Part shown: in pieces, positions 43,663 through 54,839 of the stretch
Position numbering within the stretch: position 1 is the first letter of the stretch
How the letters are laid out: every line of letters starts with the position of its first letter
Source of the DNA: Anthoceros angustus
Lineage: Eukaryota; Streptophyta; Anthocerotopsida; Anthocerotales; Anthocerotaceae
Assembly (NCBI GenBank): GCA_010909165.1
Contig: VJWM01000044.1
Location: 620,001 to 684,000 of the forward strand
DNA: 64,000 nt
Reading direction: 5' to 3'
Notes under the pieces: model-generated
What the model was told of the DNA's origin: nothing
The model's input: only the letters and a program-made list of their open reading frames with translations
Databases searched by the model: none
Program-made: the position numbers and the translations under genes

Positions 43663-44462
43663 CCCGACAAGCTGCGGTGACCACTAAGTCCTCCTCCTCA
43701 CATCCTTTGGCCCGGGGCTGGTGGGTCTCGCCTGCTGGTCCGTGGAGCCGTTCTTCCTGCTGGTTGAGGCGGCCCCAACCACCCCTACCTCCACTCCCAG
43801 GGTTAGAACTATTGGACTCGTTTCCCCCTCCTGAGTTCGGACCTCGGGGTCCGTCCTCTCCTCCTGAGTCCGGACCTTGGGGTCCGTCCTCTCCTCCTGA
43901 GTCCGGACCTTGGGGTCCGTCCTCTCCTCCTGAGTCCGGACCTCAGGGTCCTGTCCTCCTGAGTCCGGACCTAAGGGTCCGTCCTCTCCGGCCTCCAGAC
44001 ATCCAAGTCCAGAGCCTCCCCCAAGGGTCCGACTTCCCCGTCCGGACCCACCCTTCCTTCGTTCCCTTGCCTCATCCCCTCCTGCGCTAGGTCCCCTAGC
44101 CGCGCCTCCGAGGCTTCCGCTCCTATGTTCCCCTCCGGAGCCTTCTCTTCCCCTCCCGACGTTGGGTGCCTCTACCTCCGGTCTTGTTGTCTCAGTCGTC
44201 TCACCTCCTCACCTTCCTCCTGGGCCTCCCGCTCACTCTCGTCACCAACAGGCTCCCAGTTCCACTGGGCGCTTTTCCCTAGGCCCTCGTCTCTCCAGGC
44301 CCCCTCCGACTCCTCTGGCGGTCCTTCGATCTCAGCAGTGTGCTGTGCTACCCCGTGTGCCTTCAGGAGCTCCGCGTGATAATACGTGAAGTCGGAGTCG
44401 ACTAGTTGGATGGCCTCCTCCACATGAGCGCGAAGCACTCAATACTCCCGCCTCCAGAGATT
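43640..44462 (-). mobile_element. Element E, inverted copy, distal part (unit 2)
   Basis: The minus-strand ORF 44172-44438 begins MLRAHVEEAIQLVDSDFTYY and continues HAELLKAHGVAQHTAEIEGP, the clearest version of the E C-terminal motif. It is cut by the AGATT Copia at 44463; AGATT is at 44458-44462. Confidence 0.7.
43830..43995. repeat. 33-bp minisatellite, unit 2
   Basis: About four to five tandem copies of a repeat containing GAGTCCGGACCTTGGGGTCC and CGTCCTCTCCTCCT. In the plus frame it encodes an 11-residue Pro/Gly/Ser repeat (PESGPWGPSSP), but the coding strand of E is the opposite one. Confidence 0.85.
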
Positions 44463-44716
44463 TATTGAAGATAGGGTGTTGAGTTATTACTTAGAGTTTT
44501 AATATATCTAGTTATATAGTATGTGTATATATATAGCTTTATTTAAATAGCTTACCCTTTCATTAGGGGTTGCATCCCTAGGCCAAAGGTCATGTCTCTT
44601 GGCTACTAGAATAAGTCTAGTTGCTACAATTAATACTCACTTATGTCTTTATGCACATATATACAATAATGTAATTGATAAATACTCAATTGGTTTGCAC
44701 CATTATCCATATTTCA
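44463..44716 (+). repeat. 5' LTR of AGATT Copia, unit 2
   Basis: Starts TATTGAAGATAGGG and ends TTTCA just before the primer-binding site TGGTATCGAGCAATGC (44717-44732), where the AG of the canonical CAGAG is again missing. Confidence 0.88.
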
Positions 44717-44732
44717 TGGTATCGAGCAATGC
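44717..44732 (+). other. Primer-binding site, AGATT Copia (unit 2)
   Basis: TGGTATCGAGCAATGC, tRNA-iMet type, directly after the LTR. Confidence 0.72.
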
Positions 44733-45719
44733 TAGGTGCATTGCATTCACAAGAATGCACATTAAATTGTGCACATATAGATGTGCATAAAATGTTCTTT
44801 GTGTTTGTTTCTTTATTAGAAAACAATTTCTAATAGAAATCAAGAAAATGTTTGAGAAACCTTTTGTAGTTATTTTGCTTGATTTGTTAATAGAAATTTT
44901 GCATTTCTAGGAGCCCGTTCTAAGCGCATCTATTGCAGTTGTTGCAAAGCAATCATCATCGCACGCTAGAGCAGTACCAGTGGCAAATATCTTTATAAAA
45001 TCATATAGAATTACAAAATGTTTCTTGGAATTTCTAAAATACAAATTTTGGCCAAATGAATGGCGATCCTCGGGACAGGCGGTCACGGCTGGATGGCACA
45101 ATCGCCAAATACAACATAGTGAGCGCGGAGAAGAACTGCGATCTTCACCATCGTGCTTCCGAGGACTCCTCAAAATCTCCCAAATGTGCAACTATTGTTG
45201 GTAGCAATCTTGGGTTTCCTAACCACAAGCGTAGCACACGACATATCACATTTAAGTTCTAGACTAGAATCCTGACGACATGTAGGGCGGTTTGAAAACA
45301 TAAGTCGAAAAATTGCTGCTTTCGAGGACTTACAATCATTCTTTGGATCAGTTGGTCACTTGGATTTCAAATTGCTTGCTTTGTTGAGCACTGCTCTTCT
45401 TGCTAACCACCAATCGGAGGATGACATAAGCATGCTACAAAACTAACAAGCATCATAAATTTGAGCATCCAAACTCGTGTCCATCATGCATGACCTATTC
45501 CTTTAATCGTTGGGAGATTAGGAAACATAACATAAAGGAAAAGGTAGATAGGAGATGGTCAATTTGCAGGTGACCAGCGTCTGAACCCATCTTAGCAGGC
45601 TGCGGTTGCAGCCCTTGATGCACTTGTAGCATCATAGCTCTTCTCTGAATCCTCACACATTGGCACCGCAGGTCATACAGTGCATTAGTAATTCATCCAT
45701 AAAATCCTCCGTGAGGAGG

Positions 45720-46620
45720 GAGATGTCCCAAACATGGGTGACTCTAATCTAGGCGGGAGGGATTCAAAGGAAAAGGATAGATTCGGAGCGATTATGACAT
45801 CAGGGTCCTTAGGATGCGAGCACTTCAAAATAGCGATTGTGGCCTTGGGTAAATGGAACATCAAAGTCCACATGATCATTGGTACCCCTTGATCGGTGAG
45901 AAGGCACTGATGCTTGGAATACAAAGGATGAAGGCGCAGTTCCTCCTCGGAGTGGTCATCGGCCCGACATGTTGAGACGGACTCAGTTTGCAAACCTCGG
46001 CCGATATGTTGGGCCGGCTCCAAAGTCTATTCTTTGGAGCAGATGACACAAGTCAAATGGCCCTTCGCAACATACAAAACTTGAAGATGAAAGAAGGAGA
46101 ATCCATTGAAAACACTTGACTACCTTTAGATCTCTAGTCTCCAAGTTTGAAAGTCTTTTAGGGAGTGTGAAGGATCGGGGCTCTCATCCTTCATTTCGAT
46201 GTCACTCCAGTCTTGGTCACATTTGTGACCTCATTCAACACCTCGCAACTACAAGGCGGAAAATTGCCAGCGGTGTTGATCTCCCAAAACAACATTTGCG
46301 AATTAGTGGGAGCTCTTCTTGGGAAGAAGTAACAAGAGGACAATTCAAGCGTTAGTGTGACAAGCTTTGTACACCAACAACAAAGGCAAGAAGCCCAACT
46401 TGAGAGGTAGACAAAATACCTCGGTGCTAGTAGCTCGAGAGCTTCTACCAAGCCCAAGAAGGCTGGAAAATGTGCGTGCCAAATTCCGAGGCCATTGGGA
46501 GGAGTGTCGAAAGAAGCGATACCTGCAAGGAGGGCAACTCCTCCTTCGAGACACATGTTGTGGTGACCAAACAAGGCTCGGCTTCAGCCCTCACTGTAGG
46601 GACCAGGGAGTTTTCTTCTC
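45720..46620 (+). pseudogene. Copia gag remnant, unit 2
   Basis: Contains the NLKMKEGES-like helix and FRSLVSKFESL (46100-46155), and a basic KKPNLRGRQN stretch before a degraded zinc knuckle near 46470-46520. Frames change repeatedly. Confidence 0.6.
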
Positions 46621-46669
46621 ACCCTCTTGCTAACCCCACATGCTTGTTTGCAAATACTCAAGGCAAACC

Positions 46670-47145
46670 CATACGAGAGTGGTTCCTTGATACAGTGCAA
46701 CAATGCATGTCTTTAGTTCATTAAATCACATCTGAGTTAGTTCAAAATGATTTGTTTACCTAGGTGGCGATAGCGAGGCTTGTGACAGTGTTGCACGATC
46801 AAGCTACATCCCTTCGAGCATCACGCTCTTGCTTACAGACGTGTATCATGTGCCTGAAATGACCAGAAACTTGATTTCTGTTAGGAGGTTGAATATGGAT
46901 AATCATAGTTACATCCTCTTCACTCCGACAGAATGTAGGATTTTAGATGCTTTTGATCATCGTAAAATCCTAGCCTATGGATCATCAGACCATGATCATT
47001 TAGGCGCACACTCATCGATCACGCCAACGCCGACCTAGATTCAAAGTACTTTGAGATAGGCCAAGCGGAAGCAGCTAGGTTATGGCACGCTTAAGTCACC
47101 CTCAGTAGCAAAGTTGCAAAAACTAGGCTAGTGACCTATATTGGC
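46670..47145 (+). pseudogene. Copia protease and pre-integrase remnant (unit 2)
   Basis: EWFLDTVQQCM at 46677-46710 corresponds to the protease active site, shifted by a lost base. LTDVYHVPEMTRNLISVRRL at 46829-46890 and 70 open codons follow. The integrase core is absent as in unit 1. Confidence 0.62.
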
Positions 47146-47251
47146 GGCAAGTGGGAGCTACTCCCTGTGAGGACTTTGATCTTTCACACGGCGTCACTGT
47201 TTTGATGATTACGCTCTTGAGGAGATTGCTCTGCGGGAAGAACAGAACACG

Positions 47252-48164
47252 ATGATCGGAGGAACAGCGGATGAAGCTGAAAATTTCTTTGAAAACTTGC
47301 GGCAACCTCCTCGAACGAACCCGGTGACCTTTTACGAACGATCCACGGACCCCGATCCAGACATTGATGAGAATCATGCTGAGGATCACGCAGAGGGTGA
47401 ACATGAGTTTTTACCCCTACATCCTGAAGACCCACCACAACTTGAGCGCCGTTATCCTGCAAGAGAAAGACGGGCACCAGATTATTACCAGTCACAGGAC
47501 TTTAGAAAACCAACAGCTAATGCAGCTACTTCCCTGGATTCTATCGAACCTCAATCCTATGAAGAAGCTCTTAGCCGTCCTGATGCTGCAGAGTGGAAAA
47601 AGGCAATTCAATTAGAATATGATTCGCTGATCAAGAATGGAACTTGGGAACTAGCCAAGTTACCTCCACATCGCAGTGGTGTCTTGTAAGTGGGTTTTCA
47701 AAGAAGGTAAAGGCTGATGGAACTTTTATACAAAGCACGACTGTAGCTTGTGGCTTCCAAGTGCAGCTGATTACTTCAAACATATGCTCCTGTGATGAAG
47801 TGGCCACTTTTCTGCATGCGGCCTGGCGGACATCAAGACTATGAGTTAGATATGTTCGATGTAAAGCGACTTTTCTACATGGCGAGTTGGACAGAGATCT
47901 ATGTCACGACTGCGAGGATCACAGTAAAGGGCAAGGAAGATCATGTCTTACCTTATAAAACCCTCTATGGCTGACGAGATTAGAGTGGAATGATGTCTGA
48001 CGAAGCTGCGTGCACTTGGATTTGTGAAATGTGTTTGAATGACTGTCGTCTGGTCTGGTGATGTTGTGTGCTATCTCGCAGTATACGTTGATGATCTGAT
48101 TCTATCTTGCAATAGCCCCACATTCATCACCAAAGTTAACAAGCTGCTATCTACCAAGTTTGAA
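47252..48164 (+). pseudogene. Copia linker and reverse transcriptase N-terminal part (unit 2)
   Basis: 145 open codons (47252-47689): an acidic linker (STDPDPDIDENHAEDHAEGE), a basic RRYPARERRAPDYY and the start of reverse transcriptase (SYEEALSRPDAAEWKKAIQL, then NGTWELAKLP). The palm continues to NSPTFITKVN before the CACTA insertion (GAA at 48162-48164). Confidence 0.8.
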
Positions 48165-51100
48165 CCCTACTAGAAATGGCAGCCCATGTTACAGTCATTG
48201 TTGCAATTTTATGTTACACTTTCAAATTGCAACAAGCTATATAGGCTTGGTATTAAGTTTGACACTATTCCCTTCTCATTTTGTCACCATCTTAACACGA
48301 ACCTGACTCTCTTCCTCATCACCTCACCCTCCTAAGTACACCCTCTCTCTCACAAGCATTGTTTATGATTTCAAACATATACTATGCAAACACTTATATT
48401 CGGTCCTTTGTTACAATTTCATGTAACACTTTCCATTTGGAACACTCATTAAGTTAGTTGGCTTGGTGTTAAGTTTGTGATACTCTTCTCCACCTTCTCT
48501 CACCATCTTAACAACATGCAAGTGGTCATTGACCTTACACCTCACCATTAAGAGCTTAGCATTAAGTTTGTTGGCTTGGTGTTAAGTTTGTGATTTTCTT
48601 CTCCACCTTCTCTCACCATCTTAACAACGCCTTTGGTCTCTCCTTTCACCTCACACTCCTAGTTAATGCTCGATGACACCCATTTTATAATTTTTCCCTC
48701 TTTGTGTTGCAACATGTGTTCCCCTCTCACGCTACTATTTTATTCTTCCCTCTTGCTTTTCCTACATGATGACAACCAAGAACTCTATCTCTCTCCCGTG
48801 TTGTCATTCTCTTTCCATTTTGCCTCCTTTGCATAGCTGCATTTATAATCTACCTTCCCTCTTCAATGCACCCTTGTGTCCACATCTGGTTTTGTTTTAA
48901 GCTCCACATACACAATTGAAAACTCTTGTTTTACGATTATGTATAGTAGGATTCTAGATTATTTATATGTCTATCTATATATATGGTTTGGGCCACTTGT
49001 TGTGTATATTCCTATATATGATTGAAATACGTATTTATGTATGTATATATATGTATTTATACTTGTATATACTTGTAACCTAAACATAATATTATTTACC
49101 TATGTCTAAGTTCGTCAGGCGAGGCTCACTCTCGTTCGGAGGCAAGGAGGAGGGGGAGAGGAGGAGGAGGAGAGGAGGAAGGGAGGGAGGGAGGAAAAGG
49201 GGAGAGGGATCCGAGGTAGAGGAGGAGGAGGAGGAGGAGGGAGGAGGAGGGAGGAAGGAGGAGGAGGGAAGCGAAGGAGGAGGGGAGATTATAAGGAGGA
49301 GGTGGAAGATGGAAAGAAGAGGAGCAAGAGGAGGGGAGAAGGAGGAAGAGGAGGGGAGATGGGAAGGAGGAGGAGGGAGAGGGAAAGGAAGAGGAGGAGG
49401 CCCGTTCCATGCCGTGATTTCCGTCTCAAATTTTCAGATGCGTAACTAGTGTGACACGCGTTGGTGAAGGGATGGTGGCGGGCGGGATCACGTGTACACC
49501 GCGGATCTTGTACTTGCGAGCATTGCAAGGTCGTGCCAAGACTTGTTCCAATCGTGATTTCCTCTCAAATTTTCATTGTTTTAACTAGCTAGTGTGATTT
49601 GATGTTAGACAAGGCGATAGGCAAGGAGGAAAAGGGGAGAGGGATCCGAGGTAGAGGAGGAGGAGGAGGAGGAGGAGGAGGAGGAGGAGGAGGAGGAGGG
49701 AGGCGAGAGGGAAGGAGGAGGAGGGGGAAGCGAAAGGGCGGGAGGGGATTATAAGGAGGAGGAGGAAGATGGAAAGAAGAGGAGCAAGAGGAGGGGAGAG
49801 GGGAGGAGAGGAGGGGAGATGGGAAGGAGGAGGAGGAGGGAGAGGAAAAGGAAGAGGAGGAGGCCCATTCCATGCGTGATTTCCGTCTCAAATTTTCAGG
49901 TGATGCGTAACTAGTGTGACACGCGTTGGTGAAGGGATGGTGGCGGGCGGGATCACGTACTGACCGCAGCGGATCTTGTACTTGCAGAGCATTGCAAGGT
50001 CGCCAAGACTGTTCCAATCGTGATTTCCTCTCAAATTTTCAAGGTAACTAGCTAGTGTGATTTGATGTTAGACAAGGCGATAGGCAAGGAGGAAAAGGGG
50101 AGAGGGATCCGAGGTAGAGGAGGAGGAGGAGGAGGAGGAGGAGGAGGCGAGGAAGGAGGAGGAGGAGGAAGGAGAGGAGGGGAGATTATAAGGAGGAGGG
50201 AAGATGGAAAGAAGAGGAGCAAGAGGAGGGAGGAGAGGGAGGAAGAGGAGGGGAGATGGGAAGGAGGAGGAGGGGAGAGGGAAAGGAAGAGGAGGAGGCC
50301 CGTTCCATGCGTGATTTCAAGTAAAGACCCGTTCCATGCGTGATTTCCGTCTCAAATTTTCATGCGTAACTAGTGACACGCGTTGGTGAAGGGATGGTGG
50401 CGGGCGGGATCACGTGTACGCAAGCGGATCTTGTACTTGAGCATTGCAAGGTCAGGCTAAGACCTGTTCCAATACTGTGATTTCCTTTCAAATTTTCAGC
50501 TGTTGCGTAACTAGCTAGTGTGATTTGATGTTAGACAAGGCGATAGTAGCATGGCGGGGTGTCTCGTGTAGTTGCAAGGTCAGGCCAAGACCCATTCCAT
50601 GCTGTTATTTCCTATCTCAAATTTTCAGCTGATGCGTAACCAGACTATGATGTGAAGTTAGGGAAGGCGATGGAAGAATGGTGGGGTCTCATGTACATGT
50701 ATAGCTGCAAGGTGAGGCCAAGACCCATTCCATGCTATATTTCCTACCTCAAAATTTTATTTGATGCGTAACTAGACTGTGATGTGACATTAGAGAAGGC
50801 GATGTAGGGCAGGGTCTTGGGCGAATAGGGAGTGACAAGGCCGATGCACGGTAGGAGGGACGTGTTTGGAGGGCTAGATCCGGTGTCAGAGCACAAAGAA
50901 GGCGAGTACCATCACCGCAAGTGACATGTGTTGAGTGTGGACGGTGAAAACAACGCAAGGGAGTGGAAGAGGCGGGGTGGCGAGAGGAGGATAGTGGAGC
51001 AACCAGCAGCCATGGTCAAGGCAAGGCAAAAAGCGCGTAATGGACATGAGGCGCTTGTCTAGGGGAGAGAGAAGGAGGGAGGACTTGGAGCCAAACAACC

Positions 51101-51745
51101 CCATGCCAACAGATAGCAAACATGGGCAGAAACTCGTAGGCACAAAAGGCAGAGTGCTCAAGGACAAAAGCGAGTGGATATCGTGGACAAAGTATGTACG
51201 TTATCCGTGTGACGATATGCTTATTTTATACAAAATAGAATATGACCGTATATCATGAAATTACCGTATAGTATATGTCACCATGAATAATACGTGTATT
51301 TTCTGAAGAATGTATTCATACATTTATGTATACATGTATTCATATGTCGGTGTGAATACATGTATTTATATGTGTATTCATACAGTATCTGGGAACTACT
51401 AAGTAAAACTAGGTATTCCATAGGGTAATAGTAGTAAAAGGAGGAAGGTAGATGGGGAGGAGGTTTGGTACCAAGCCTCCAAAAGTGTTACAAGACTTTT
51501 CTTGTAACACTTTATATTACAATCTTGTTGCAATCTTGAGAGGACAAAAGCACCTCTCACTTCATCTCAACATAATTGCAACACCATTGCAACATGGTTG
51601 CAACAAACGCTCGGTTTGGTTTCCAAGCCAAAGTGTAACAAGAGGCCCAAAAGTGTTACATGACCCCAAAATTGCAACATAAGTGTTACATCCGAGGGGT
51701 CCAAATCTTAACATAAAAATGTAACATGGTACGCCATTTCTAGTA
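48165..51745 (+). mobile_element. CACTA-like DNA transposon (unit 2)
   Basis: 3,581 bp with CTACTAGAAATGGC / GCCATTTCTAGTA ends and GAA on both sides (48162-48164, 51746-51748). Same internal order as the unit 1 copies, so the insertion is older than the 30-kb duplication. Confidence 0.83.
49100..50320. repeat. GGA-rich tandem repeats inside CACTA-like element (unit 2)
   Basis: Repeat starts near 49100, 49590 and 50057. Purine blocks and CTCAAATTTTCA spacers as in unit 1; shorter purine-free derivatives follow to about 50770. Confidence 0.9.
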
Positions 51746-52738
51746 GAAATGACTAACCTTGGAGCACTTCACACGCCTGAATCCTTATTGAGAGGGATAG
51801 AAAAGCAGATCTATATCTCTCACCTGACACTCGATACATGGTGTCTGAGCAAACAGCTTGAAGGATGCAAAACCAAGACGCCATTGCCTTAATGGTGAAG
51901 TTTAGCAAGTCGATGAGTCTCGAAACACAAAAGGCAGAGTGCTCAAGGACAAAAGCGTAAGCGTATGGTGGACACAAAGTATGTCGTTATCCGTGTGACG
52001 TATATGCTTATTTTATACAAAATAGAATATGACCGTATATCATAGGAAATTACCGTATAGTATATGTCACCATGAATAATATGTATTTTACGAAGAATGT
52101 ATTCGTACATGTATTTATGTATCTGTATATTCATACGAGTATCAGTATGAATACATGTATTTATGTATATGTGTATTCATACGAGTATCAGTGGGAACTA
52201 CTAAGTAAAACTAGGTATTCCATAGGGTAATAGTAGTAAAAGGAGGAAGGTAGATGGGGAGGAGGTTTGGTACCAAGCCTCCAAAAGTGTTACAAGACTT
52301 TTCTTGTAACACTTTATATTACAATCTTGTTGCAATCTTGAGAGGACAAAAGCACCTCTCACTTCATCTCAACATAATTGCAACACCATTGCAACATGGT
52401 TGCAACAAACGCTCGGTTTGGTTTCAAGCCAAAGTGTAACAAGAGGCCCAAAAGTGTTACATGACCCCAAAATTGCAACATAAGTGTTACATCCGAGGGG
52501 TCCAAATCTTAACATAAAAATGTAACATGGTACGCCATTTCTAGTAGAAATGACTAACCTTGGAGCACTTCACACGCCTGAATCCTTATTGAGAGGGATA
52601 GAAAAGCAGATCTATATCTCTCACCTGACACTCGATACATGGTGTCTGAGCAAACAGCTTGAAGGATGCAAAACCAAGACGCCATTGCCTTGTGGTGAAG
52701 TTTAGCAAGTCGATGAGTCTCGAAACACAAAGGACATA
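51141..52738 (+). repeat. 0.79-kb tandem duplication (unit 2)
   Basis: The segment from CACAAAAGGCAGAGTGCTC (51141) is repeated from about 51923, so the right end of the CACTA-like element and the next Copia segment occur twice (right termini at 51745 and 52546). At the junction ...CGAAACACAAAAGG is joined to CAGAGTGC; both parental sites contain CACAAAAGG or nearly so (CACAAAGGACA at 52727). Confidence 0.85.
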
Positions 52739-52739
52739 G

Positions 52740-53432
52740 ATGAAATGAGGTCGAGTCCCCTGTGAAGGGTGTTGAAACTAATCTATGCGTACCAACACCA
52801 CAAGACCTGAAGTTGCCTACACCACTAGCGTACTCTCGCAATATCTTGAAAATCTTGGTCGGACCTAATCGGGCCAGGGTTAAGAGAGTTGTTAGGTACC
52901 TAAAAGGAACATCAAACATAGGCTTCAAGTTCGTGACCCTCTGGTGCCATCGAGGGACGTATACGATTCGACTCGCAGAGATGTTGATACAAGATCGCCT
53001 TCCAACTGCGTCGTTATGGTAGCGGAGGACCTATATCTGGTCTAGCAAAAGCAACCCACCGTTGCTACATCAAGCAGCACCGAGGCTGAATATCGCGTTC
53101 TTACATTTGCGGCCAAGGAGATTGCGTGGTGCAAATTGATGTTCAAGGAACTTGGGCTGCCACTTCGAGCACATGATAAAGACGACAACCGGTCAATGAA
53201 CTTGGCTAAAATCACAGATTCCACTCTGCTTCAAGCACATGGAGGTGGAGTATCATTTTATCGGACCTCATCAGTCGTGACAAATCACTGGAATATATAC
53301 CAACCGCGAAAATCCAAAGCAGATGTGTTCACTAAGCCCTCGGTGAGGGATGCACACTACGGACATATGAGAAAGGCATGGGCAGCCATGAAGGCTACCC
53401 AGGCCCTACCAAACCCTAGCCTACAAAGCTAG
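52740..53432 (+). pseudogene. Copia reverse transcriptase end and RNase H (unit 2)
   Basis: RVKRVVRYLKGTSNIGFKFV at 52877-52940, then SSTEAEYRVL and DNRSMNLAKITDSTL with several frame breaks. Counterpart of 23838-24519. Confidence 0.8.
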
Positions 53433-53519
53433 GTGCAAAGTCAATCACATCATCATCCGAACCATCGTGCTATAATCCACAGAGACTCAAATGATCTCAT
53501 CTTGTTGAAGGGAAGAGTC

Positions 53520-54347
53520 TCAAATTTGCTCCCATGAGGCGGGTTTAATGACTCGAAAGTCTTCCCACCAGGCGAGGTGAATTTCGGCCTTCTCTCCGGT
53601 AGGAGATCTTCTCCTTAGTCTCCGGCTCTCTTCTTCATCAAGGCGTTCCTCGGACCACAGCCGAGTGAGTGGGAGCAAGCACACAAACATGGTTAGGCAG
53701 ACACAAGGATACAAGCTGCAAATGAGCTTGTTCAAGCTAAATAAGGCAACAGGGAAGATTGCCACAAATGATTCAACTTATCAGAAACCGACAACGGTTT
53801 GTCAAAGCACAGGAAATTCGGACACGTGCATGTTCATCTTGAGACCGTGGTTATGCACTGTACCAAATTGGGCTTCACACCCAGCCGAGCCAAGGGTGAC
53901 TATTCTCGTCTCCGACAAAATACCTTTGGGCTCGGGAAATCTGGGTGGTGCGAGATGTGGTTCTCCAGAGGCATAGCGAAACTCACCTCTCTCACACCTG
54001 CGGGCATCAAATGTAGCTCGAGAAAACAACTGGCTTACAGGCTGCTGGGGTGCAGGACGACGGTGTGGACCTCCCATCTCAGCTCTTGCTGCTGAGGCCG
54101 TGGCCTCGCCTGCTGCGACTGATGCAGCTGCACGGCGCCGCTCCTCAAGCACAACTTTTGTTGTTCCTTTAGGCCTGACCCTAGGGCAGCCAGTGCCGCC
54201 AGTTGCGGCTCACGCGCCTGCAGCCGCCTACGCCTTCACTTCACTCGTGCGGAGGAGGCGATCGTTCTAACCAGCGAACGCCCAGAGCATCCCTCCGTAG
54301 ACACGGCGCGTGAACTCGGATCAGCGGCAGACTCGAGATGAAGACAT
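53520..54347 (-). pseudogene. Antisense ORF pair between Copia pol and 3' LTR (unit 2)
   Basis: Counterpart of 24518-25466. The RFPEPKGILSETRIVTLGSA stretch and the EERLDEEESRRLRRRS stretch are recognisable, but the long frame is broken in several places. Same position and orientation in both units. Confidence 0.4.
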
Positions 54348-54585
54348 CCTGGCTAGGCACCTCAGTATACGCTCCAGGACTCGTGACAGAATGAAGACGG
54401 GAACGTAAAAGCAAGCTAATATGCTCATGGCACACCTGTAAGGGACCGCCTTCGTCTTTATTACGCTCTGTTGGGGCCGCTGTCACCGGTATCACACACA
54501 CGCACTCGAGCTCAATAGCCGCAGTCTTCACAAGGTGCTCGCGGAGAAGAAGACTGTACACTATGCAATAATCAACAAGTGGGAG

Positions 54586-54839
54586 TATTGAAGATAGGGT
54601 GTTGAGTTATTACATAGAGTTTTAATATATCCGTTATATAGTATGTGTATATATATAGCTTTATTTAAATAGCTTACCCTTTCATTAGGGTTGCGTCCCT
54701 AGGCCAAAGGTCATGTCTCTTGGCTACTAGAATAAGTCTAGTTGCTACAATTAATACTCACTTATGTCTTTATGCACATATATACAATAATGTAATTGAT
54801 AAATACTCAATTGGTTTGCACCATTATCATATTTCCACA
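54586..54839 (+). repeat. 3' LTR of AGATT Copia, unit 2
   Basis: TATTGAAGATAGGG...TTCCACA after the purine tract AAGTGGGAG; AGATT follows at 54840-54844. Confidence 0.9.

Larger units (their letters stand above)
44463..54839 (+). mobile_element. AGATT Copia LTR retrotransposon with nested CACTA-like element (unit 2)
   Basis: LTRs at 44463-44716 and 54586-54839, with perfect AGATT target duplication at 44458-44462 and 54840-54844. Same coding order and same missing integrase core as in unit 1. One complete CACTA-like element, plus a private 0.79-kb duplication of its right end and the following Copia segment. Confidence 0.92.

Noticed and set aside
43677-44090. 137-codon plus-strand ORF with 11-residue Pro/Gly/Ser repeats
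   Set aside because: Produced by the 33-bp minisatellite, whose length is a multiple of three; unit 1 does not keep the frame and E coding is on the other strand.
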